This document shows, one piece after another, positions 37,008 to 45,222 of a DNA stretch of 64,000 nucleotides. The stretch spans positions 62,001-126,000 of the forward strand of contig NZ_JAQQKX010000013.1 of NCBI RefSeq assembly GCF_028550415.1. Direction: 5' to 3'. The stretch's first letter is position 1. Each line of letters starts with the position of its first letter. The position numbers and the translations under genes were made by a program. The notes beneath the pieces are model-generated. The model worked only from the letters and a program-made list of their open reading frames with translations. It was not told where the DNA came from and did not search any database. Origin of the DNA: Asticcacaulis aquaticus (lineage in GTDB: Bacteria; Pseudomonadota; Alphaproteobacteria; Caulobacterales; Caulobacteraceae).

Positions 37008-37883
37008 ATGACCCCACCCAATGCCGCCCGTTCGGGCACTTTCGCCATCGGTGGCGATCTGAGCGTCAACCGCCTCGGCTTCGGGGCGATGCGCGTCACC
37101 GGCCGCGGCGTCTGGGGCCCGCCCGCCGACGAAGCCGAGGCTCTGCGCACTTTGCAGCGTCTGCCGGAACTGGGGGTCAATTTTATCGACACCGCCGATT
37201 CTTACGGCCCTGAAACGTCCGAAAAGCTAATTCGTCGGGCGCTGCATCCCTATGCGGATGATCTGGTTATCGCCACCAAGGGCGGCCTCACCCGCTCCGG
37301 CCCGGACCAGTGGCACATGAAGGGCGATCCGGCCTATCTGATCCAGCAGGCTCATCGCAGCCGCGACCTTCTGGGCGTCGAACACATCGATCTGTGGCAA
37401 CTGCACCGCATCGACCCGCGGGTGCCGCGCGACGAACAATTCGCCGCCATCCGCCAATTGCTCGACGACGGCGTCATCCGTCACGCGGGCCTGAGCGAGG
37501 TTTCCGTTGCCGACATCGACGCCGCGTCCAGGGTCTTTCCGGTGGCCACCGTACAAAACCGTTACAACCTGATCGACCGGTCGAGCGAGGACGTGCTCGA
37601 TCATTGCGAGGCGCACGGCATCGGTTTCATTCCGTGGTATCCGCTGGCGGCAGGCGATCTGGCGCGGCCCGGCGGGATACTGGATCAACTGGTCACGAAA
37701 TACGCCGCCTCGCCGTCGCAGATTGCCCTGGCGTGGGTGTTGAAACGCAGTCCCGTCATGCTGCCCATTCCCGGTACGGGCAAGGTCAAACATCTGGAAG
37801 ACAATGTCGCCGCCGCCGGGATCGATCTCAGCGACGACGATTTCGCCGCGCTGGATAAGGCCGCACGCAGTCAACGCAGATAG
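37008..37883 (+). CDS. Aldo/keto reductase
   Basis: 291 residues. The family pattern is complete: [15 protein letters not shown], catalytic Asp and Tyr in [13 protein letters not shown], Lys in [10 protein letters not shown] and His in [12 protein letters not shown]-terminal NADPH-binding part ([20 protein letters not shown]) is present. It reduces aldehydes or ketones with NADPH. It diverges from the beta-galactosidase over a short region with two palindromes, and ends convergently with the heme oxygenase gene (13-base overlap). The substrate is unknown; sugar reduction is possible from context. Confidence 0.92.
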   Translation: MTPPNAARSGTFAIGGDLSVNRLGFGAMRVTGRGVWGPPADEAEALRTLQRLPELGVNFIDTADSYGPETSEKLIRRALHPYADDLVIATKGGLTRSGPDQWHMKGDPAYLIQQAHRSRDLLGVEHIDLWQLHRIDPRVPRDEQFAAIRQLLDDGVIRHAGLSEVSVADIDAASRVFPVATVQNRYNLIDRSSEDVLDHCEAHGIGFIPWYPLAAGDLARPGGILDQLVTKYAASPSQIALAWVLKRSPVMLPIPGTGKVKHLEDNVAAAGIDLSDDDFAALDKAARSQRR

Positions 37884-38440
37884 AGATCGACGAGAGCGCG
37901 AACGCGGTCAAAGGCCGCCCGCGCCCCGGCGACGGCTCTTGCCTCGTCGGCCTCGGTCAGGTCCGCGCCGTCCAGCGCCGCCGTAAAGGTGCGCCAATGC
38001 AGACCGCGGCCTTCCGTTGCCCCGGCCAGATGCCGCGCACCATGTTCGGCGCTCAGCCCCAGCCCCTGCGCGTCCTTGAACAGAAAGGCCGCCCCAAGGT
38101 TCGAGCCTTCGGCCACATAGAGCCAGCCCAACCTTTCGGCAAGGTCATCCGGTATGGTTGCCCGATCGGCGTCCGGAGGATCGCACCCCAGGTCCCGCAG
38201 GTCGTCGGCCACCTTTTGCCACCGCCGCCGCGTGGCCATATCCGGCAACAGCGCCGTCAGGCGCGGGTCGTCATAAAGACCGTCGATATCGCGATGAAAG
38301 ACATACTGCATCCGCAGAAATTTCGCGTAATTGTCCCGTGAGCCGAACGGATTGCCCGCCATTACCGCCGTGTCGAGGCGATCGTGAATCTGGGTCGTGG
38401 CGGCTTTCAGGCGCCTGGCGCGGCTGGGGTCGGGTGTCAT
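37871..38440 (-). CDS. Biliverdin-producing heme oxygenase
   Basis: 189 residues from the ATG at 38440. The heme-ligand His19 is in [11 protein letters not shown], and the middle [17 protein letters not shown] matches the distal helix of bacterial heme oxygenases (BphO/HmuO group). It opens heme to biliverdin, iron and CO, for iron recovery or as the chromophore of a bacteriophytochrome. No phytochrome and no heme uptake gene is close by. A longer frame starts at 38488 but shows no ribosome site; neither start has a strong one. Confidence 0.85.
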   Translation of the reverse strand: MTPDPSRARRLKAATTQIHDRLDTAVMAGNPFGSRDNYAKFLRMQYVFHRDIDGLYDDPRLTALLPDMATRRRWQKVADDLRDLGCDPPDADRATIPDDLAERLGWLYVAEGSNLGAAFLFKDAQGLGLSAEHGARHLAGATEGRGLHWRTFTAALDGADLTEADEARAVAGARAAFDRVRALVDLYLR

Positions 38441-38512
38441 GCAGGTACTCGCTACAATATCGCGTCTGTACTGTGACGCGAAACGCAAACGGTTTCAAAC
38501 CCGGAAATAAAA

Positions 38513-38540
38513 AAGACCCGGGGCACCACTCCCGGGTCTT
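38513..38540 (-). terminator. Rho-independent terminator of the substrate-binding protein gene
   Basis: A perfect 10-bp stem (AAGACCCGGG / CCCGGGTCTT) with a loop of eight bases, which on the minus strand is followed by TTTTTTATTT. It lies 68 bases after the stop at 38608 and just upstream of the heme oxygenase gene. Confidence 0.9.
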
Positions 38541-38607
38541 CTGAGCGATGCGTCGCAGGGGCAACGTCACCGCCTTAAACGGCGTCGGTCACTGAGGGGG
38601 ATAGGTC

Positions 38608-39678
38608 TCAGGCGACGACGTTTAATCGCTTGTATTTCTCCTTTATATCCGTCGGTTGGGCAAAGATGTTGAGTACATCGGTGCGCTGCCACGGCGTGAG
38701 GTTCAGGCTGTCATCCACCGCGTGACGCAGCTTCAGCCAGTCGAGCAGGACCTGCAGATCCCTGAGCCGCCAGTCTTCCGCACCGAGCGCGGCGCCGGCG
38801 TTGATCAGCGGACCGTAGGCCTGCGCCGCGTCCGCGACCTCGACCTTGCCTTCCAGCGCGATGTGATTGAGCGCTTCTTTTGGAAATTGCGCGGCCCAGT
38901 CCGCTGCCGAGGTCAGTTGGCGCAACAGCCGGGCAACCACGGCTTCGTTGGCCTCCAGAAACGGGTAGTCGACCGTCAGGGTCCGCAGTTCGACCAGACC
39001 CGACAGGGCCGGATCGTTACGAATGACCTCGGGCGTAAAGCTATGGATAACCTTCAGCCCCGCCGCACGAGCCAGTTCGAGGCCCTTGGCACCGAACAGC
39101 AGACCGGCGTCGGCCTGCCCGCTGAGGACGGCTTCGATTTCGCGCCGCGCGATGTCGCCGAACGGCGTCGAGGGATGATCGGCGACGATATTGTGGAATT
39201 CGATATCCGAGGCGCGGAGGCCGACCGTATCGAGGATAGTTTCCCACGCCCTCAGCGACCGGACACGGGCCGGGGAAAAGGCCCCCGCTTCGCGCGGCAG
39301 GGCCAGGGTACGGCCTTTCAGGTCGTTCAGGCGACCGATACCGCTGCGGCCGGATGCCACCACCAGAACGGTGTGCCAGGTATGGCCGACGGCCAGCAGA
39401 CGCGACCGCTGATTGAGGCCGTAGGACCACAGGGCCGTCGCCGCATCGCCTTCGCGAATCAGGTTCGGCAGCGAGTGATCGAGATAGCCCTGACGCACGC
39501 TGGGTGTCGAATTTTCACGCACCGAGACCAGATTGATCGGTTCCCGCAGGAATTCCCGCTGCAACGCCCCCCGGTTGGCCAAAAGGCCCATGGCCGTCAG
39601 GGTCGGGCAGCGCGCATACCATACGAGCTGCGACGGCATGGTCGCGGTCGAGGTATCGGTGCCGGGTCTGACGGTCAT
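38608..39678 (-). CDS. NMT1/SsuA-type substrate-binding protein, DszB-like
   Basis: 356 residues from the ATG at 39678, preceded by AAGGA on the minus strand. The core LVWYARCPTLTAMGLLANRG, DLKGRTLALPREAGAF and VLSGQADAGLLFGAKGLEL is typical of sulfonate/taurine-type periplasmic proteins, and the overall length resembles DszB-type desulfinases. No signal peptide is visible, and no ABC permease or ATPase lies nearby. So it may be an enzyme of the desulfinase kind, or a binding protein working with a transporter elsewhere. A strong terminator follows. Confidence 0.75.
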   Translation of the reverse strand: MTVRPGTDTSTATMPSQLVWYARCPTLTAMGLLANRGALQREFLREPINLVSVRENSTPSVRQGYLDHSLPNLIREGDAATALWSYGLNQRSRLLAVGHTWHTVLVVASGRSGIGRLNDLKGRTLALPREAGAFSPARVRSLRAWETILDTVGLRASDIEFHNIVADHPSTPFGDIARREIEAVLSGQADAGLLFGAKGLELARAAGLKVIHSFTPEVIRNDPALSGLVELRTLTVDYPFLEANEAVVARLLRQLTSAADWAAQFPKEALNHIALEGKVEVADAAQAYGPLINAGAALGAEDWRLRDLQVLLDWLKLRHAVDDSLNLTPWQRTDVLNIFAQPTDIKEKYKRLNVVA

Positions 39679-39834
39679 GGAAGTTATCCTTCTGAGGGAG
39701 GATAGAAACAAGGGACAGATGCACCATTGGATGGGCGCCTCATATTCCTACTAAATAGATTTTATATTGTCCAAGCCGAATTCGCTTTTCACGTGTGATT
39801 TATTCTCAACAGTCAAATCAGAAAGAGTAATGAA

Positions 39835-39862
39835 AAAGGGCGCCGCTGGTGCGACGCCCTTT
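39835..39862 (-). terminator. Terminator of the RhaT-type transporter gene
   Basis: AAAGGGCG (39835-39842) pairs with CGCCCTTT (39855-39862); on the minus strand the stem is followed by TTCATTAC after a short T run. It lies 26 bases after the stop at 39888. The rest of 39679-39887 is AT-rich and holds nothing else that I can support. Confidence 0.75.
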
Positions 39863-39887
39863 GTATAACCGATAAATTCTGTTGGAT

Positions 39888-40967
39888 TTAATGTGCGGCC
39901 CCTGATGCTGCCAGCATATTGCCGATCCCGATGATGACCGTCGAGCCGACAAGGGTCGCGATACCGCCCCACACATAGGCACGGGTCTTGACCGAAGTCC
40001 CGGCCCATTCCTTGAGCGCGAAGCCCCACAGCGTCGAGAAGAGGATGATCGAGGCCATGTGCAGGGTCCACGACGAGAAGCCGTATTCGCCCATCTGGCT
40101 TTCGCCCATGGTGTAAAAGAAGAACTGGAAGTACCACAGGGTCCCGCCTAGCGCCGCCAGACCATAGTTCAGCAGCAGCGGAATCTTGCCCTTGGACTCA
40201 TTGCCAGGCTTCGGCTTACCGACCCACTCGGAAGCCGATTTGTTCTTGAGGATCAGATAGCCCGACCAGATCAGGTTGGTCGTCAGGCCGCCCAGCAACA
40301 CCATGCACAGGACCGGAAGGCCGACCCATAACGGGCCCGTCCCGGCCGCCGCCGAAGCTTCACGCACCGGCGCACCGGCGGCCAGCCCGAAGGCAAAGCA
40401 CGACGACATGACGCCGCAGAAAATGGCGACCAGAATGCCCTTGGTCAGGTTGAACTCGCTCAGGGATTCGGAAACCTCGGTCACCTCCTCTTCCTTGGCG
40501 TGACCGGCCTTGGCGACCAGAACGATCCCGACCAGAACGACCAGAACGCCGACCAGAGTCACCTGACCGCTCAGGGTCTGAACCAGTTGCACGATCTTGC
40601 CGGTGAAGATGGGCTCACCCAGCGTGCCGATGACCGTGGTCAGACCGAGCGCCACGGCCATGCCGAGACTCAGGCCCAGATAGCGCATGGTGAGGCCGAA
40701 GGTCAGACCGCCGAGGCCCCACAACAGGCCCCAGAACACGCACCAGAACCAAACCGAACCCGACGCGCCGCCCAAAACCCCGAACAGATCCGAGGTTTGA
40801 AAATAGGCGAAAATCCACGGCGCGATCAGCCACGAAAAAATCCCGCCGGTCAGCCAGAAGATTTCCCACGACCATAGCTTGATCTTTTTATAGGGCACAT
40901 AGAACGAGGCCGAGGCGAGACCGCCCAGCCAGTGAAAAAAGACGCCGATCAGCGGGTTGGGTGTCAT
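39888..40967 (-). CDS. rhaT: L-rhamnose/H+ symporter (RhaT family)
   Basis: 359 residues, ten predicted helices. The N-terminus (NPLIGVFFHWLGGLASASFY) and the segments VPYKKIKLWSWE, WGLGGLTFGLTMRYLGLSLG and FFFYTMGESQMGEY are the RhaT pattern. Known RhaT imports L-rhamnose with a proton, but family members close to polysaccharide-degrading genes can carry other 6-deoxy or pentose sugars. AGGGAA precedes the ATG. No rhaA/B/D genes are seen here. Confidence 0.9.
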   Translation of the reverse strand: MTPNPLIGVFFHWLGGLASASFYVPYKKIKLWSWEIFWLTGGIFSWLIAPWIFAYFQTSDLFGVLGGASGSVWFWCVFWGLLWGLGGLTFGLTMRYLGLSLGMAVALGLTTVIGTLGEPIFTGKIVQLVQTLSGQVTLVGVLVVLVGIVLVAKAGHAKEEEVTEVSESLSEFNLTKGILVAIFCGVMSSCFAFGLAAGAPVREASAAAGTGPLWVGLPVLCMVLLGGLTTNLIWSGYLILKNKSASEWVGKPKPGNESKGKIPLLLNYGLAALGGTLWYFQFFFYTMGESQMGEYGFSSWTLHMASIILFSTLWGFALKEWAGTSVKTRAYVWGGIATLVGSTVIIGIGNMLAASGAAH

Positions 40968-41027
40968 GAAGGGTTCCCTGAATGTGATATGTATTTCAAA
41001 TAGTGGTAACCGTAATGCCGGGTTTGC

Positions 41028-41065
41028 GCAATCGCGTTTTATGGTGATTGTTTATGCGCGATTGC
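41028..41065. repeat. Inverted repeat between rhaT and the GH43 gene
   Basis: GCAATCGCG (41028-41036) and CGCGATTGC (41057-41065) form a perfect 9-bp inverted repeat with a 20-base loop, 13 bases after the GH43 stop. It has no T run, so a terminator is possible but unproven; it may instead be a regulator site for rhaT. Confidence 0.45.
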
Positions 41066-41077
41066 CTCTCGCCCCCC

Positions 41078-42853
41078 TTACGGCGTCACCTTGAAATATT
41101 CGAACTCCACAAAGCCGACGCGTGTCGCGGTATTCGATGGCGTACCTGTGGGCGACTGCGCGAAAACGCCGATCTGCGCGCCGACCCAGCGTCCTGGCTG
41201 CGAGGTGAAACCGGCTCCGATCGGGGTAAAGGTCACGCCGTCGAGGCTGTAGCTGAACGTCACCGTCGCATGGGTCGAACGCAGCATGGACGGCCAGTAG
41301 AAGGGCTGGTTCGGCGGTGAATCGACGACGGTGACCGGTTCGAGGTGCGCCCGCACCCATACCGGGCCGGTGATCTTTTCCGGTGCGGCCATGACGGTTT
41401 CCGCCCCGCCTGCGCTGGCTTTCAGCCGCGTCACCTGCACCAGTCGGACACCCTCGGCGGTATTTTCCAGTCCGACCCAGCCGTAATTATAGCCCAGCAC
41501 CACCAGTCCGGCGCGCTCACCAGCCAGATTCGGCATCAGGCTCAGCTTCGTCGTGGCGCTGAACGTCATGCCGGGGAGTTTCTGCGTCAGCAAATTCCCC
41601 GCTTCCCACAGATTGACCGAGGACGAGATCGACTTCAGGCGCAACTTGCCTTTAATGCTGGCATCGGCCCAGTCCTCGTTGGGATTGGCGTTCCATTGCC
41701 ACCCAAGGTGATAGCCGTTGCGGAAATCGTCATCGACGACCGGCACGGCCACGGGCTGGGCTGGCACATTCGGCTTTTTGTGTCGCCAGACGGGCTGTCC
41801 ATAGACCTGTCCCTTCTGGCGTTCGCCGATGATCGGCCAGCCATCCTTGCCCCAGGTCATCGGTTGCAGCATGACGCGGCGGCCATAGGAATCGGCGTCC
41901 TGAAAATGCAGGAACCAATCCTCGCCCGGTTTTCCGTTTTTGGGGGCTGTATCGACCCACGCGCCCTGATGCGGGCCGTTCATCTCCGTCGTCCCCTGAT
42001 CGATAACGCTGCGGCCTTCATAGGGGCCGTCGATGGTCTTTGCGCGGAAAACGCCCTGCCAGCCGCCCTTGACCGAACCCGACGGCACGAAGACGTAATA
42101 ATAGCCGGCGCGCTTATAGAGCTTCGGCCCTTCGGTGGTGAACCAGGACACCAGCCCCTGCGAGGTCTGCACCTTGGGCAATTTGTCGCCTTCGATGATA
42201 TATTTGCCCGAATCCAGCGTCTTCGTGCCGTCCGGGCTCATCTTTTTAAGGGTGATGATGTTCTTGATCCCGGCGCGCGACCCCGCGAAGCCGTGCACCA
42301 GATAAGCTTGCCCGTCCTCATCCCAGAACGGCGCCGGATCGATCGCGCCTTTGGTATTGTCCACCAGCACCGGTTTGGTCCACGGCCCTTTTGGATCCGT
42401 GGCGGTGACGAGAAAAATCCCGAAATCCGGATCGGGATAATAGATCATGAACTTGCCGTCGTGGTGACGGATCGCCGGAGCCCACACCCCGCCGCCGCGC
42501 CGGGGCGTCGTATGATGACCGTCGGGTACATTGCGTTCCAGCGCGTAACCGATCAGGGTCCAGTTCACGAGGTCCTTCGAATGCAGGATCGGTAGGCCCG
42601 GTATGTTGGTGAAACTCGACGCCGTCAGGTAATAATCGTCACCGACCCGGATTGCGTCAGGGTCGGAATAGTCACCCTGAAGCACCGGATTGATATAGGT
42701 GCCGTCGCCCTGATCCGGCACCCAGATGCCGGCGGGCATCGATGATTCGGGAGACTTCTGGCTGACTTTCGGGGCTTCGGCGGCGAAGGCGGCGACCGGC
42801 AAAACCACGCTCGCCGCCAGGGCGAACGACCGCATCGTCATCATAATGGGCAT
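41078..42853 (-). CDS. Exported GH43-family glycosidase
   Basis: 591 residues with a Sec signal (RSFALAASVVLPVAAFA), a five-blade propeller and a C-terminal beta-sandwich. The general-base Asp is in LQGDYSDPDAIRV (Asp64), the pKa modulator Asp in KGAIDPAPFWDEDGQ, and the general-acid Glu in FTTEGPKLYKR. GH43 enzymes release arabinose, xylose or galactose from plant polysaccharides. The first ATG (42853) has AGAGA upstream; ATGs at 42844 and 42841 are also possible and would still keep the signal. It diverges from a membrane-bound HTH regulator. Confidence 0.93.
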   Translation of the reverse strand: MPIMMTMRSFALAASVVLPVAAFAAEAPKVSQKSPESSMPAGIWVPDQGDGTYINPVLQGDYSDPDAIRVGDDYYLTASSFTNIPGLPILHSKDLVNWTLIGYALERNVPDGHHTTPRRGGGVWAPAIRHHDGKFMIYYPDPDFGIFLVTATDPKGPWTKPVLVDNTKGAIDPAPFWDEDGQAYLVHGFAGSRAGIKNIITLKKMSPDGTKTLDSGKYIIEGDKLPKVQTSQGLVSWFTTEGPKLYKRAGYYYVFVPSGSVKGGWQGVFRAKTIDGPYEGRSVIDQGTTEMNGPHQGAWVDTAPKNGKPGEDWFLHFQDADSYGRRVMLQPMTWGKDGWPIIGERQKGQVYGQPVWRHKKPNVPAQPVAVPVVDDDFRNGYHLGWQWNANPNEDWADASIKGKLRLKSISSSVNLWEAGNLLTQKLPGMTFSATTKLSLMPNLAGERAGLVVLGYNYGWVGLENTAEGVRLVQVTRLKASAGGAETVMAAPEKITGPVWVRAHLEPVTVVDSPPNQPFYWPSMLRSTHATVTFSYSLDGVTFTPIGAGFTSQPGRWVGAQIGVFAQSPTGTPSNTATRVGFVEFEYFKVTP

Positions 42854-42915
42854 CAGGCATTTCTCTCTGTTAATGGGCGTAGGCGCCCTGTCCTTGTTAA
42901 GCGCACTTAAGCAAC

Positions 42916-42929
42916 TGTTAGCGGTAACG
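42916..42929. promoter_or_regulatory. LacI-type operator-like palindrome
   Basis: TGTTAGCGGTAACG is an imperfect palindrome of the size and type seen for LacI-family repressors, between the GH43 gene and the regulator gene. Beside it are TTAAG-CGCA-CTTAA (42897-42910) and GGGCG-tagg-CGCCC (42875-42888). No LacI-family gene is in the window. Confidence 0.35.
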
Positions 42930-42986
42930 TCAATTCCACACCTTGCCCCGGTGTGGTTTGCGAGCGAAGAACGATGTCATTCGGCA

Positions 42987-43015
42987 TTGTCATACCTTAT
43001 CCGCCCTTCTATACT
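42987..43015 (+). promoter_or_regulatory. Sigma70-like promoter of the HTH-TPR regulator
   Basis: TTGTCA (42987-42992), 17 bases, TATACT (43010-43015). Transcription would start near 43022, about 25 bases before the GTG at 43047, which supports that start. Confidence 0.6.
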
Positions 43016-43046
43016 CGCGGCAGGAGAATTCGGGGGATCAAGCGGC

Positions 43047-44396
43047 GTGGGCTCATCCAATCGCATCGACGGCTGGAAAGCGATCGGCGGCCATTTCGGG
43101 CGCGACCGGACGACCGTCATGCGCTGGGCGCAGCAGCGTGGTCTGCCGGTGCGACGCCTGCCGGGCGGCAAGACCGGCACCGTCTATGCCCTCAGAGACG
43201 AACTGGATCGCTGGGCGGCCAATCAGACTAATCTGAACGAGGAGGTGCCAGACGGCCTGACGGAGACTCAGGCTCTCCCGGTCGCCACGCCGGAACGATC
43301 GTTCTGGGCGCGAAACTGGCGGCGTCTGGCCGTCGTGGGGCTGATGGGACTGGCCATCGCCTTTGCGGCAGGCACGATCCTCATGTCGCGTGTCGCCTCG
43401 CCCGCCCAAACCCCGGCCCTGCCGTCCGATCCGGCGGTCAGCGCCCTCTATCTCGAAGCGCGCGACGCCTGGGCCCAGCGTACGCCGGCCTCGCTCACAC
43501 GGGCCATCAGCCTGCTCACCACCATTACCCGGAAAGACCCGGGCTTCGCCCCCGCCTGGGCCGGGCTGGCCGACGCCTATCTGCTGTCGCGTGAATTCGG
43601 CATCACCCCCGATGCCGAAGCGTTCCCAAAGGCGAAAGCCGCCGCCGAAACCGCCCTGCAGCGCAACCCGGAACTGGGGGCGGCCCACCGGGCGCTGGGC
43701 TTTATCGCCTACTGGTGGCAGGACGATCCGCAAACGGCGGGCCGGTTCTTCCGTAAGGCTCTGACGCTGTCGCCGCGCGATGCTCAGACGCATTTCTGGT
43801 ACGGCAATATCCTTTCGGACAACGGACAGCACGTGGCCGGATTGCGCGAACTGAACACGGCCCGCCTGATCGAGCCGGGTTCGGTCGCCATTCAGACCGA
43901 TCTCGCCTGGGCGCAGTGGTCGGCGGGCGAAGACGCCGAAGCGCGGCAGGCGCTCAGCCAGCTCATGCAGGTTCGGGCCGACTTTCCCGTCGTCCACGAC
44001 TGTACCAGCCTGATCAAGCTGGCCGATGGCGACTATGTCGGTTACGTGCAGGATCTGGGCGAATTCGCCCGCCTGCGCGGCGATCCTGAACTGATCCGCC
44101 ATGCCACGGCCCTGCGCGACGATCTGAAAACCGGTGCGGACGCCGTTCAGCGTCGCCTGATGCAATATGCGCTGGCTGAGATCGCCGCCAAGACCCGCCG
44201 CACGCATGTGTGGCCGGTATTTCTCGCCTCGGTCGCCCAGAACCGTCAGCAGGTGGTCAATCTGCTCAAAGCCGCCGAGACGCGCGGCGAAAAATGGGGC
44301 GAGGCCGGTCTTACCGCCCGCATCGCCCGTCTGTGGATGGACGACGGCGAAATCGCCGCCAGCCTGCGTCGTCTGAAAGCCGCACCGGTCGAATAG
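43047..44396 (+). CDS. Membrane-bound HTH-TPR regulator
   Basis: 449 residues from the GTG at 43047, preceded by GGGGGA. The N-terminus (about 1-55) is an excisionase/MerR-type helix-turn-helix: RIDGWKAIGGHFGRDRTTVM then RWAQQRGLPVRRLPGGKTGT and YALRDELDRWAAN. One transmembrane segment follows (about 92-112), then TPR-like repeats (PAWAGLADAYLLSREFGI, AAHRALGFIAYWWQDDPQTA and others) on the outside. The layout is like CadC-type one-component regulators with a periplasmic sensor. It diverges from the GH43 gene and is a likely regulator of the sugar genes. The frame is open to 42726, but that region is the promoter. Confidence 0.75.
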   Translation: MGSSNRIDGWKAIGGHFGRDRTTVMRWAQQRGLPVRRLPGGKTGTVYALRDELDRWAANQTNLNEEVPDGLTETQALPVATPERSFWARNWRRLAVVGLMGLAIAFAAGTILMSRVASPAQTPALPSDPAVSALYLEARDAWAQRTPASLTRAISLLTTITRKDPGFAPAWAGLADAYLLSREFGITPDAEAFPKAKAAAETALQRNPELGAAHRALGFIAYWWQDDPQTAGRFFRKALTLSPRDAQTHFWYGNILSDNGQHVAGLRELNTARLIEPGSVAIQTDLAWAQWSAGEDAEARQALSQLMQVRADFPVVHDCTSLIKLADGDYVGYVQDLGEFARLRGDPELIRHATALRDDLKTGADAVQRRLMQYALAEIAAKTRRTHVWPVFLASVAQNRQQVVNLLKAAETRGEKWGEAGLTARIARLWMDDGEIAASLRRLKAAPVE

Positions 44397-44554
44397 GCGG
44401 CGGACGCGCCGAAAATGCGACACGGGCTGCGGCGCTATTCCACGCTTTGCAACAATTTGCGACATCGCCAATCCAGCGAAAACCTCCATGCTTTCCGAAC
44501 ATTAGGCGGCGCACCTTCCGATAGGGGAAAACGCGCCGAACCGGGGTTTCGGAC

Positions 44555-45217
44555 ATGGTGCACTTTACCCGCAGATCGGCGTTCAGCCTCCCCGTCATGG
44601 GTGTGGTCGGCGGTATGGCGGTTCTGTTGTGGCCGCGCGGTGGGCACGCCGCCCCCACCTTTGCACCGCGACCGGCCCTGAAGGGCCTGATGGCCGCCCG
44701 GCAAAGCGCCATCTGTCACGTGGCCGACTACGGCGGCAGCCAGACCCTGATCCTGCTGATTAATGGTATCCCGGTCGAAGCTCATCTCCGCCGCAACGGC
44801 CTCTATCAGCCCAAGGACCAGCGCCGGTCGCGCGCGGCCAAACCGGTCACCCCGGTCGATTTCAACCGCCTGATCGCCGCGGCGGGCGGGCTGGACAAGG
44901 GCGTCAACGGCACCCCCAGAGCGGCCGAATTTTTCGCGCTTTATAACAGCCTGATGCCCGCCGTCACGGCACCGGACCCCTGCCCGGCCGATTTCGCCCA
45001 CCGGACCACCAGCGAGCGCGCCACGATCCGTCAGGGACTGGGGACGGCGGCATATACGCGCTACGCCCCCTGCTTCACCCTCGATGGCGACGCGGTGCGC
45101 CTCGATTTCAGCGACGATCCCTTTTTCGATACCTGGACGTTCGAACGCGACGCCCAGGGGCATTTTTACGGCCTGAGCGCACCCGGCGTGCGGGCCATAT
45201 GGTCATTGGAGGCCTGA
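44555..45217 (+). CDS. Exported protein of unknown family, first gene of the secretin operon
   Basis: 220 residues. An N-terminal arginine pair and hydrophobic stretch (FTRRSAFSLPVMGVVGGMAV) look like a signal for Sec or Tat export. The mature part has three Cys (near residues 54, 147 and 168), a segment LILLINGIPVEAHLRRNGLY and an acidic end. No family is recognised. It ends five bases before the secretin gene, so the two are translated together. The upstream 158-base gap holds no clear promoter. Confidence 0.65.
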   Translation: MVHFTRRSAFSLPVMGVVGGMAVLLWPRGGHAAPTFAPRPALKGLMAARQSAICHVADYGGSQTLILLINGIPVEAHLRRNGLYQPKDQRRSRAAKPVTPVDFNRLIAAAGGLDKGVNGTPRAAEFFALYNSLMPAVTAPDPCPADFAHRTTSERATIRQGLGTAAYTRYAPCFTLDGDAVRLDFSDDPFFDTWTFERDAQGHFYGLSAPGVRAIWSLEA

Positions 45218-45222
45218 ACGCT

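Noticed and set aside
41345-42595. 416-codon plus-strand frame opposite the GH43 gene
   Set aside because: Antisense to conserved GH43 catalytic blocks; no signal or domain.
44397-44554. Small gene or promoter in front of the secretin operon
   Set aside because: No frame with a ribosome site and no clear -35/-10 pair.
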